A stretch of 64,000 nt of DNA from assembly GCA_028279185.1 (NCBI GenBank), contig JANQSS010000258.1, positions 62,001 through 126,000 of the forward strand. Reading direction: 5' to 3'. The position numbers and the translations under genes were made by a program. Positions 27,165 through 34,975 of the stretch are shown here, in pieces (position 1 is the stretch's first letter; every line of letters begins with the position of its first letter). This DNA is from Saprospiraceae bacterium. GTDB taxonomy: Bacteria; Bacteroidota; Bacteroidia; Chitinophagales; Saprospiraceae. Under the pieces are notes generated by a model. The model searched no databases. It had not been told where the DNA came from and saw nothing but the letters and a program-made list of their open reading frames with translations.

Positions 27165-28256
27165 TCATTTTTCTAACAGGTCATTCAGTAGCTCAAACCA
27201 GGACCAATCCCAACTTTCAATATTACGAACATAAACTATTAGCGTATCGTTTGACTCGATGTACCGGAAGTAGGCTTGATACCCAGGGACCGAACCGGTA
27301 TGACTACATCCATTTCCTGCGCGATCTAAAAACAGGCCAAATCCATAGGGACCTTTATTTTCGTGTTCAACCTCTGGATCACGGAAGAATGCTGCTTTCG
27401 TTGATTTGGACAGTACAGATCCATCGATAAATTTTCTAACTAATTTCGCATAGGCCCTTACCGTACCGACATAGTTTCCATCACCACATATGGGTCTTAT
27501 CCCGTATTGATATGGGTCGCGCGTTTTCATATCTGTATTGACGGCGTATAATGAATCATTGTCATTTAATCGGTATCCATAGGCATAATTTTTAATAGTT
27601 GCCAAGTCATGATACTTGAATGAATACGGTATTAATTTTGCTATATTATTTGACTTCAGGATAAATTTTTCGACGAATCCATCGAATGGGTAGCCCGACA
27701 CTTTCTCCACAATGCTAGCCAGGACAACGTAACCTGTATTGCTGTATTTAAACTTGGATCCCGGAGAAAATTCAGGACTAAAGTCAGTATTTATGATAAA
27801 ATCCAATACATCTTGATTATAATAGCGAATTCCCGCTTTGCCATAATTCGAAAAATAAGATAAGTAATCCGGTAGGCTGGCTGTATGGTTCAATAAATGT
27901 CGAAGAGTCACATCCTCGAATGGAAACTCGATTATATATTCAGAGACCGGGTCGTCGAAGTTCAGTTGACTTTGATCTTTCAGTTTGCCAATGGCCAAGG
28001 CCGTGATGAGCTTTCCCAGTGATGCCAGTTCTAATACTGAATTCTTCGTCAGCGGTTGTTCACCTCGCACATCACTAAAACCCATTGATTTTTCCAACAA
28101 TATTTCATCACCCTTCATAATAATAACATTGCCATTAAATAATTTTCTTTCTTCAAGCGTTGAAAAAAGGGAATCTATCGCGGTGATGTTTTGCGATTTT
28201 AGAATTGATGAACATTGAATACTGCAAAAGGCCAGTGCCAACAACCACTTTAACAT
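27165..28256 (-). CDS. secreted serine hydrolase of the beta-lactamase/esterase family
   Basis: 363 residues with a signal peptide (MLKWLLALAFCSIQCSSILKSQ). Nucleophile motif S79-LG-K82 (ELASLGKLITALAIG), second motif YSN in KYSNTGYVVLASIVE, third motif HTGS (CSHTGSVPGYQAYF). All three active-site motifs of class C-like serine hydrolases are therefore present. Acts outside the cytoplasm; substrate unknown. Single gene. Confidence 0.87.
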   Translation of the reverse strand: MLKWLLALAFCSIQCSSILKSQNITAIDSLFSTLEERKLFNGNVIIMKGDEILLEKSMGFSDVRGEQPLTKNSVLELASLGKLITALAIGKLKDQSQLNFDDPVSEYIIEFPFEDVTLRHLLNHTASLPDYLSYFSNYGKAGIRYYNQDVLDFIINTDFSPEFSPGSKFKYSNTGYVVLASIVEKVSGYPFDGFVEKFILKSNNIAKLIPYSFKYHDLATIKNYAYGYRLNDNDSLYAVNTDMKTRDPYQYGIRPICGDGNYVGTVRAYAKLVRKFIDGSVLSKSTKAAFFRDPEVEHENKGPYGFGLFLDRAGNGCSHTGSVPGYQAYFRYIESNDTLIVYVRNIESWDWSWFELLNDLLEK

Positions 28257-28576
28257 CTAGTGAATATACGTAATGCCTTATGGAATAAAAACGTGGTTAA
28301 GTGCCCGTTCAAGAATAACTCAATTAATGTGATGAAAAGTACACAGCACGATTAAGCCCGATCAAAAGAAAATGCCAAGATAACCTCGATATAAACAAGT
28401 TTACCATTGCACCTTTGTTGGACACTCTTTTAAATTATCAGTCTTAATTATTCGGTTGTGAAAACGAGATGGTTTTCAGTGCGAAATTGGCGAACAAGTT
28501 GAAATTCATGTTCATTTTTACTAGTTCGAGCATAATTTGGCTTGAATAAGGCCAAAAATTCTCGATTAAGGATGAA
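28257..28576. other. downstream flank of RAYT-like gene 2 with hairpin
   Basis: 320 bp. Besides the hairpin at 28460-28477, the last ~120 bp resemble 3755-3877 downstream of copy 1 (shared GAAAAC..GAT.TGTTTTCAGT, CATTTTTA, GTGGGAAA). Nothing else is recognisable. Confidence 0.5.
28460..28477. repeat. REP-like hairpin downstream of RAYT-like gene 2
   Basis: GAAAAC-GAGATG-GTTTTC followed by CAGT, at the position equivalent to the palindrome 3760-3777 of copy 1 (about 100 bp past the stop). Confidence 0.5.
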
Positions 28577-29248
28577 TTAAGTGGGAAAGTGGTATAGCAA
28601 TGTGGTTTGGATTAATTGACGTAGAACGTCACTAACAAAAATCGATCTGTCCAGGCATCCAAGCCCCAACTCAAGCATCTTCTCAGGTGCAGCTAGTGGT
28701 GCACAACTCACAAATGGACTCACTCTTATGAGCTTCTCCCTTAGCTTCGACAATTTCTTCGCCGAACGGTATCGTTTCCGTGGCTGCTCCTGATTGTATC
28801 GCTCATTTTCCAGTTTCATCTTCATCTCCAAAGCTTCTTCCTCACTTTCAAACACAAAACGTTCATAATTGCACCGGACCTTACCTCCCTTCCGACCAGT
28901 CTTGTAATTGGTGGCCTTCACATACGTGCTCAGCAAAATGCGCACCTGATCCGATAGGATTTTCCAAACCTCCTTGTATTCGCAGGATTTTTTGCATTTT
29001 TTCGATTTGGCACGACGTTCCTTGTAAGCCTTTTTGATTTGTTCAATTGACTTAGTAGCAATTATCATTGCCCAGCCGTCACGATTGTTCTGGAAGCAAT
29101 TGACAAACATGTAATCCTTGAGAAAGCGATCGACAAGATCTAGAAAGAGCCGACAGTCATCTTCCGTTTCAAAAAATGGAGAATTTGCAACGCTAGCTCC
29201 TCTGACCATATAAACGTGTTCGGCATTTAACTTTTTGATCTTAAGCAT
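28577..29248 (-). CDS. RAYT-like (Y1 transposase fold) protein lacking the HUH motif, copy 2
   Basis: 223 residues from ATG 29248, exactly the length of copy 1 at 3878-4549; a longer TTG start at 29311 would run through the leader conserved with copy 1 and is rejected. The two proteins share about two thirds of residues. VANSPFFETEDDC (20-32), FQNNRDGWAMII (52-63) and LSDQVRILLSTYVKATN (98-114) are identical. The HUH position is again DGWAM, so the loss of both His is shared. Both reading frames are intact despite clear divergence, which means selection has kept the protein. Confidence 0.72.
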   Translation of the reverse strand: MLKIKKLNAEHVYMVRGASVANSPFFETEDDCRLFLDLVDRFLKDYMFVNCFQNNRDGWAMIIATKSIEQIKKAYKERRAKSKKCKKSCEYKEVWKILSDQVRILLSTYVKATNYKTGRKGGKVRCNYERFVFESEEEALEMKMKLENERYNQEQPRKRYRSAKKLSKLREKLIRVSPFVSCAPLAAPEKMLELGLGCLDRSIFVSDVLRQLIQTTLLYHFPT

Positions 29249-29301
29249 GGGTAGAGAAAAGTTGGTTCTATTATAAGTGTCTCCAACAAGCAAAATATCC
29301 C
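29249..29301 (-). promoter_or_regulatory. leader of RAYT-like gene 2, conserved with copy 1
   Basis: Aligns with 4550-4603 (GTTGGTTCTAT, TAAGTGTC, AAAATATCC-CTC on the plus strand). A shared non-coding leader suggests common regulation or a functional RNA/DNA site. Confidence 0.45.
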
Positions 29302-29414
29302 CTCTCGCCAACGAAATTTTTAAATATTTGGTAGGATAGCACTATTGCTATATTTCATGAATGGTGCCAAAATGCACGGATGCAACATAGACATTCTTTT
29401 GGTCACATGCTCTT

Positions 29415-29436
29415 GGGAAAGTAGATCTGTTTTGGG
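29415..29436. repeat. REP-like sequence upstream of RAYT-like gene 2
   Basis: GGGAAAGTAGATCTGTTTTGGG keeps the AGATCTGTTTT core of the palindrome at 3760-3777. It lies about 170 bp upstream of the gene start, in an otherwise empty 350 bp stretch. Confidence 0.4.
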
Positions 29437-29597
29437 CTTTAGAATTTCGACAATTTTGATTTGAACGTCGCAGTACGAAAATGTATCGCAAGAATGAGTG
29501 TGTTACCCCAATTTGAATTGACATAACTCAACAAATGATACATCCTTTTGAATTCTCACTATAACGTATGTATCCAATCAAACCAAAAGATCTACTT

Positions 29598-30416
29598 CTA
29601 TTCCATCAATGCAATTTCCGCTTCGATATCAGACAAATAGACCTTGTCAATCTGAGGCGAATAAGGATCAAACAGTCGTAATTCTTGTTCATATTTGGAC
29701 TTAGCCAAACTAACATTCGCTTTATACTGCTCTATATTGCCCAACTTTTTATGTGCCAAGGCTTTATAATAGCGATTTTCAGCTAAATCACTTTCCAATT
29801 CTTGAATTTTAAAAATCTCAATGGCCTTTTCGTATTGCCCAAGTTCAAAGTACATTACACCCAGATGCAAATTATCATAAAGGCCAAGCACATGTTCCGA
29901 ATCCGCGATTTGTTCCTCAATGATGGCAATACCTTTTTCTGGTTGCCCCAAAACCTTATAACACAAAGCGCGCGCTATGTGAAGATGATAATAACCGTTG
30001 ACCGAATGGCCAATGTCGTAATCTGTTAGCCTGTCAAGCAGTTCGATATCCTCAATAGCCCCCGCATAGTCACGAAAGAATTGAAACCGGCACCAGCCGC
30101 GGTAACTCAGATATTCTTCCGGTTCAAGCTTAACAGCTTTATCCATAAGTCGTTTCCACTCGATGAAATTTCCAGCTTTTAAATAAGCAGTCGATTTCGC
30201 CCTATAGGCATAAGAAAATGTCGGATCAATTTCGAGCGCATTGTCCAATGCCTCCTGATATTCTCGACTAAATTGATAATGGCCACTCCTTTCCTCTGCG
30301 GCCATACAAGCTTCATATTTTAAATCTTCTCCAAAATATTTGAAGGCCTCACAATTAGGCTGGGCAAAAAGTTGTAAAGCGATACTTGCCCCTAATAATG
30401 TAAATATTTTTTTCAT
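29598..30416 (-). CDS. secreted TPR protein
   Basis: 272 residues with a signal peptide (MKKIFTLLGASIALQLFAQ). TPR units cover about 55-245: ALEIDPTFSYAYRAKSTAYLKAG, AVKLEPEEYLSYRGWCRFQF, YDNLHLGVMYFELGQYEKAIEIF, AENRYYKALAHKKLGN. The start codon overlaps the stop of the upstream lipoprotein in an ATGA, so the pair is co-translated and probably works together in the envelope. No enzyme motif. Confidence 0.82.
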   Translation of the reverse strand: MKKIFTLLGASIALQLFAQPNCEAFKYFGEDLKYEACMAAEERSGHYQFSREYQEALDNALEIDPTFSYAYRAKSTAYLKAGNFIEWKRLMDKAVKLEPEEYLSYRGWCRFQFFRDYAGAIEDIELLDRLTDYDIGHSVNGYYHLHIARALCYKVLGQPEKGIAIIEEQIADSEHVLGLYDNLHLGVMYFELGQYEKAIEIFKIQELESDLAENRYYKALAHKKLGNIEQYKANVSLAKSKYEQELRLFDPYSPQIDKVYLSDIEAEIALME

Positions 30417-30934
30417 GGTAATATTTCTACGATAGCTCCCTTTTCAATCTTAAAGAGGAGATACTGATAATAGTCCAAATACTTCTCGTCAATAGCCTGT
30501 GGTAGCCATCCGTCAAGTGATTTTGTAATATCGACTAATTGGTCGATGATCCGCTCATCAAACTCCATACCTTCATAGTTTTCATCGGCCATAATTATCC
30601 TAAAACGTCCAGTATCGCCATTGCAATTAACGACGAAGCGAATGCGTACGAATCCGCTTTGATCTACAGCTACTTGCTTATAATTTGTTTCAAATTCGCG
30701 ATAAATAGCTGGGCGTTCTCCCTCGTATTGAAGTCCATTGAGAAAATTAAAATACTGCCTTGTATACAGTTCATCATGGCAAAGTTGAAATTCGGCTCCA
30801 TCTACTAACTCGTCATGTTCGATATCTTCGACCCATCTCAGATATTTGGACTTCTGCCCATCAGCCTGACAGCCAGCTACGCATAATAGCATGAGTAAGG
30901 CCAGATAGCGTACAGTTCTTGACTTTTTATTCAC
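30413..30934 (-). CDS. lipoprotein with TonB-C-terminal-like domain
   Basis: 173 residues from a GTG. Lipoprotein signal LLMLLCVAGC (Cys about 22). The C-terminal part (VAVDQSGFVRIRFVVNCNGDTGRFRIIMAD ... FDERIIDQLVDITKSLDGWLPQAID) resembles the TonB C-terminal fold found in many Bacteroidota envelope proteins, with the typical GW.P. No transmembrane anchor, so it is not an energy transducer itself. Operon with the TPR protein (4 bp overlap). Confidence 0.7.
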   Translation of the reverse strand: MNKKSRTVRYLALLMLLCVAGCQADGQKSKYLRWVEDIEHDELVDGAEFQLCHDELYTRQYFNFLNGLQYEGERPAIYREFETNYKQVAVDQSGFVRIRFVVNCNGDTGRFRIIMADENYEGMEFDERIIDQLVDITKSLDGWLPQAIDEKYLDYYQYLLFKIEKGAIVEILP

Positions 30935-31136
30935 TACGGCGGTTTTTATATGTACAATCGGGCAATCGGATTCACCACAATCAAATCAAAACTACGTCAA
31001 CGCATCTTTAATCGGGAAGAAAACCGTATCATTTGCAAATCAGTAACAATTGACAATACGACGTTACGGTTAATACAAAAAAATGCTCATGGTTGATTGA
31101 TCTCAACCGTACTTCAATGTCATAATTCCAAACTAC

Positions 31137-32393
31137 CTAATTTATAAAAAGTCGATCGGTCAAGATGACACCCACTTTGTTATCTTCAAGTATCATCAAA
31201 TAGATACCAGACATTTCTTCAGGAAGAGCAACTTTAACTTGTTTGTTACTTGCAATTTTTTGATCCACCATCTGCCGACCACACATATCCAGTAGTTTGA
31301 TGGAGCAATTGGCATATTGATTCGATAAAAATTGAATATGTAAATAATTCGTCGCAGGATTTGGGAAAATTTGAATATTCGAAGTTTTCTCCATTATGGC
31401 CTGAGACGATATCTGCTCACAATTACCTTCTTCTATCAATAAGCTCCGTGGCCCAGCTAACGTAGCTAACATCCTTTCTTTTTGTCCATGCGTAAACATG
31501 GTCGAGCAGTCTTCATACGTATAATCCATATGGTTTGTAAAGACCAATCCATCACCGAAGGTTGTACAAGCGTCATATACAGGAACCACCGGGCAACCAA
31601 AGACCGGTCCATATTGATCTGGTGTGTCGTCTACAAAGTCATCGTAGTAACATCCATACTCAAGTCCCCAGGGGTGTTCGAGATTTAGATAGTGCCCCAC
31701 CTCATGTGTGGCCGTTCTCCCCAAATGAAAAGGTGGATTATTCGCCCTTTCAATTCTTCCCCAGTATCGGTAATCTACAACTACTCCATCAAACGATTGA
31801 CCAACTGCCGAAGGCGGTTGAGCAAAACCACCAATTCCCTCACCTAAAGTTGTAAGGTTTATTATCCACATATTTAAATACCGGAGATTATCCCACGGAT
31901 TTTTTCCACCTGCCTTATCGCTAAAATAACTACTCAAAATATCAAAAGAATCCGGTATTTGTGTTCTAGTAATTCCTGAAGTAGGAAATCCATATTCATC
32001 TAATGTCGCCAAGCAAAATTCAATTTCGCAATCTGCCGCGATAGATTGGAATTCAACGGGTGTTTCTACAAAATCATCATTTAGCAATCTAAAGTCTTCA
32101 TTTAAAACATCGAGGCCGGAAAATATTTGTTCATCGGATATATTGTCTATCGAATCCTGATACAGTACATGAACAGCAACAGTGATAGTTTTTATGCTCC
32201 CTTGACTTTTTGTTGTATATTCAGAAACATACATTCCCGTGAATTCATTGATAAGTTCTCTCTTTTCAAGCAATGCCCGGTCTTGTTTGATGTAATAGTC
32301 ATAGGTCAATTGATGGCCACAACTCGCATGTTGAGCAATTGTAAGTGCAGGAAACAATATAAAGAATGTAATACCGCTTACTGTGTCTTTCAT
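31137..32393 (-). CDS. secreted M43-family (pappalysin-like) zinc metalloprotease with T9SS sorting domain
   Basis: 418 residues from ATG 32393 with signal peptide (MKDTVSGITFFILFPALTIAQ). Zinc-binding HExxHxxxxxH is HEVGHYLNLEH, followed by a Met turn in NHMDYTYEDCSTMFTHGQKERM, the cytophagalysin/M43B pattern. A pro-region with VHVLYQDSIDNISDEQIFSGLDVLNEDFRL is typical. The C-terminus is a Por sorting domain (IQIFPNPATNYLHIQF ... GIYLMIL). Exported through type IX secretion; degrades extracellular protein. Confidence 0.92.
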   Translation of the reverse strand: MKDTVSGITFFILFPALTIAQHASCGHQLTYDYYIKQDRALLEKRELINEFTGMYVSEYTTKSQGSIKTITVAVHVLYQDSIDNISDEQIFSGLDVLNEDFRLLNDDFVETPVEFQSIAADCEIEFCLATLDEYGFPTSGITRTQIPDSFDILSSYFSDKAGGKNPWDNLRYLNMWIINLTTLGEGIGGFAQPPSAVGQSFDGVVVDYRYWGRIERANNPPFHLGRTATHEVGHYLNLEHPWGLEYGCYYDDFVDDTPDQYGPVFGCPVVPVYDACTTFGDGLVFTNHMDYTYEDCSTMFTHGQKERMLATLAGPRSLLIEEGNCEQISSQAIMEKTSNIQIFPNPATNYLHIQFLSNQYANCSIKLLDMCGRQMVDQKIASNKQVKVALPEEMSGIYLMILEDNKVGVILTDRLFIN

Positions 32394-32651
32394 CAAATTA
32401 TTCAAGCTTTCTCTGCAGAATTTTCCTTGCGCTTATCCATTGTCAAGTTAGGATAATTTTTTGAAAGTTTACTGAAGTTGAGGACTTACGCTCTACCCTT
32501 CTAACCAAAAGTACATATTTTTACTTATAACCTCATGCTTCAATCAATGATTTATCATTTTACACTAATGATCCATTTCCTCGTTTTTTGAGATTCCAAT
32601 ATAGTTCAGAATAAAATGTATACGGTATAAGAAGGTAGCCCAACAGTGGAT

Positions 32652-33842
32652 TCATTTTTTAGAATTTATTTCCTTTATTACTTTCTCCGCGTTCTTGTTT
32701 TCTGGATTTAACTTCAAAGATTTCTCATAATTCAGTAGAGCCTTTTCATAGTTCTTTGACAAAAAATAAGATTCTCCCAAAGAATCATATACATTGTAGG
32801 ACAACGGGTATTCCAACGCATTCAACTTGAATATTTCTATACTTTCTTCAAGCCTATTTTGATCAATTAGATGATATCCCAAAACATTCAATGCCTCCTC
32901 GCGAAAATTGTATTCACCGTTATTTTCACTTTTCACTTTATGATATATCTCGATTGCAGCTTTTACACCTCTCGTGTTTATAACTTCTAGCAAAGTTTCA
33001 CCGATATCTTTAGGTACATATATGCACTGGAGTCCAACACCCAGTCCTTCACCCAAAGCAATAATATCATGGCCCTTCCCCTCCAGCTTTACATGTTCGA
33101 CTATTAAACTCTCATACCTTCTATTTTTAATTTGCCTAATAAATTCAGGAAAACGTTCAAAGCGTTCATCTTCATTTCCCATCGAATAGAACAATCTAGC
33201 TTTTAAATCTTTATTATTTTCAGCATACTCCATTTCAAGTCTCAAAATTGGATCTTCTTCGTAATTAAGCCTTCCACTCAATACTAAATAGTTTTTAAAC
33301 ATCAAAGTCTCTTTAAACATTGTGCTTAAAGTAAAAGCTCCTCCCAAAGACCAACCCAATAATGCTCGATCTGTTTTGTCAATATGATACTTTGATTCAA
33401 CAATTTGGAACAACTCCTCTCTAATAAACTTTCTAAATACTGCGGAGCCCTTTTCCGTACCCTCATCCAAATTTGTTTTATAATCTCTATCTCTTTTACT
33501 ATTATTCATACTTTTCGAACCATATCCAATACCTACAACTATTACATCTATACCCTCTCTATGCAAAATGGAATACACAAAATCTGATACTAATCCAAAA
33601 TATCTATCTCCATCCGTCATATAAATAACTGGATATTTATCCGGTCTTCCTTCATCATATTTATCAGGTAGAAATATTTTAATTTCGAAACTATCATTCA
33701 CAAAATCTGAATATATCCATTGAGAGAGACTACATTCATGCGTGCTGTCCGACATGGACATACCCTGAGATTTTATATCACTTATATAGGATATGAGCAA
33801 CATAGAACCAATGAGAAAGATTTTATTCATAACAATATTCAT
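32652..33842 (-). CDS. secreted alpha/beta-hydrolase (esterase-like) with C-terminal TPR units
   Basis: 396 residues from ATG 33842 (a second ATG at 33830 is also possible). After a signal peptide (NKIFLIGSMLLISYISDIKS) the catalytic domain shows YPVIYMTDGDRYFG, the nucleophile elbow GWSLGG, an Asp in GNEDERFERF and His in EGKGHDIIA, the pattern of the putative esterase (Fes/IroE-like) family. About 100 C-terminal residues form two or three TPR units (YNVYDSLGESYFLSKNYEKALLNYEKSLKLNPENKNA). Hydrolysis of an ester such as a siderophore or acyl-glycan is possible; substrate unknown. Confidence 0.82.
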   Translation of the reverse strand: MNIVMNKIFLIGSMLLISYISDIKSQGMSMSDSTHECSLSQWIYSDFVNDSFEIKIFLPDKYDEGRPDKYPVIYMTDGDRYFGLVSDFVYSILHREGIDVIVVGIGYGSKSMNNSKRDRDYKTNLDEGTEKGSAVFRKFIREELFQIVESKYHIDKTDRALLGWSLGGAFTLSTMFKETLMFKNYLVLSGRLNYEEDPILRLEMEYAENNKDLKARLFYSMGNEDERFERFPEFIRQIKNRRYESLIVEHVKLEGKGHDIIALGEGLGVGLQCIYVPKDIGETLLEVINTRGVKAAIEIYHKVKSENNGEYNFREEALNVLGYHLIDQNRLEESIEIFKLNALEYPLSYNVYDSLGESYFLSKNYEKALLNYEKSLKLNPENKNAEKVIKEINSKK

Positions 33843-34528
33843 GTAAGGAGTTATTAAGGGTCTACGATAAGACCACAATAAAAGGCTTGGATAGTGACTA
33901 CCTCGATTCGCCAACGATAATTTTTGTGCACCTATCTCATTTAATTTCAATTTTATCAGCATTATTTGATATAATTGTTCATTGTCCCTTTCCTCAATTG
34001 GACGCGTACAATTAGAAAGTCATGCACGTAGATTCATTGCAATATACATTTTATCCTTTAAAACTTTATACTACCATCTAATAAATAATTACGTCAATTA
34101 TTAAACAACTGGTTAATAAGGCGAAAAGCACAATATCGTTTCCAACCCTTCTAAAAAACGACAGTTTTACAAATCCATCTGTTTCTTTGTAATCAGGTAT
34201 TGCTACAATTTTAATATTTTGAAAGTATAATGCGGCCTGCTCCACTCGCATTCTTCAGTAAGTCGCCGTCAAGAACAATCATTCTCAACAATTCTAACTC
34301 CTCAAACCAAGTGTGAACCCTACATTCACTTGTCCCTCCTGGCGAACAACGTCCGTAACCTTCAAGTAAATAATTGTCAACCGTTTTGTTCACTTAGGTG
34401 ATTTGTGATCATTCTTCTTTTTGCTTGCTTATAACCTCTAACGACAGAGTCAACGAGTTGCAGCGTTTCCTAAAAGCAGTTTTTATCCAACAAAACACAA
34501 AAGGCCAAAGCCCCAGCAACGAGGGACA
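33843..34528. other. long intergenic stretch, no convincing gene
   Basis: About 690 bp. It contains one 60-codon frame on the minus strand (34211-34393, MNKTVDNYLLEGYGRC...) with no recognised family and no clear ribosome site. The composition is AT-rich. No RNA gene or repeat was seen. Confidence 0.4.
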
Positions 34529-34960
34529 TCATTTCTGAGAAGTCTTAATAGGCACAATCCCAAATTCCTCGCGAATAACGTCTAATTCCTGATCCAAATA
34601 TTTATCAAAATTATGCCAGGGCCATGCTTTATTCATTCGATGAGCTCTTATGGCAACCTTCGGCATTGTTGCTATCAGCCGAAAGATATTCTTGCAAACA
34701 TGGCGCCAACTGTATTTCTTGGCTAATTCAAACGCGGAGGCTGCTCTATATCCTTTTAGCATGGCGAGAAGGCCTAGGTCCGAACCAAATAATGTCCATG
34801 TTTTTACAATGCCTTCCCCGAACATCGATGTATTGCAACCAAATATGACATGCGCAGCATCATGACAACGGAAAAATTGCCTGACTTCTTCAGACATGTT
34901 ATCACCAGTTAAGTGCGCATTTTTCTTGTTAAATCGTTTTATGCCTTCCTGCAATGTCAT
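34529..34960 (-). CDS. Coq4-like protein
   Basis: 143 residues. It contains HDAAHVIFGCNTSMFGE, an exact HDxxH-x11-E, the zinc-binding signature of Coq4. The surrounding sequence (FFRCHDAAHV; WRHVCKNIFRL; HNFDKYLDQELDVIREEFGI) also fits small bacterial Coq4-like proteins. Coq4 of mitochondria removes a carboxyl group from the ubiquinone ring, but Bacteroidota use menaquinone, so another role is likely. It starts 15 bp after the stop of the secreted propeller gene, on the same strand. Confidence 0.7.
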   Translation of the reverse strand: MTLQEGIKRFNKKNAHLTGDNMSEEVRQFFRCHDAAHVIFGCNTSMFGEGIVKTWTLFGSDLGLLAMLKGYRAASAFELAKKYSWRHVCKNIFRLIATMPKVAIRAHRMNKAWPWHNFDKYLDQELDVIREEFGIVPIKTSQK

Positions 34961-34975
34961 AATTCTACAAAGCCC

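Noticed and set aside
29249..29311. 21-codon N-terminal extension of the second RAYT-like protein from a TTG
   Set aside because: The region is a leader shared with copy 1, where it is not open in frame; ATG 29248 gives equal lengths.
34211..34393. 60-codon minus-strand frame
   Set aside because: No family, no ribosome-binding site, isolated; too little to call a gene.
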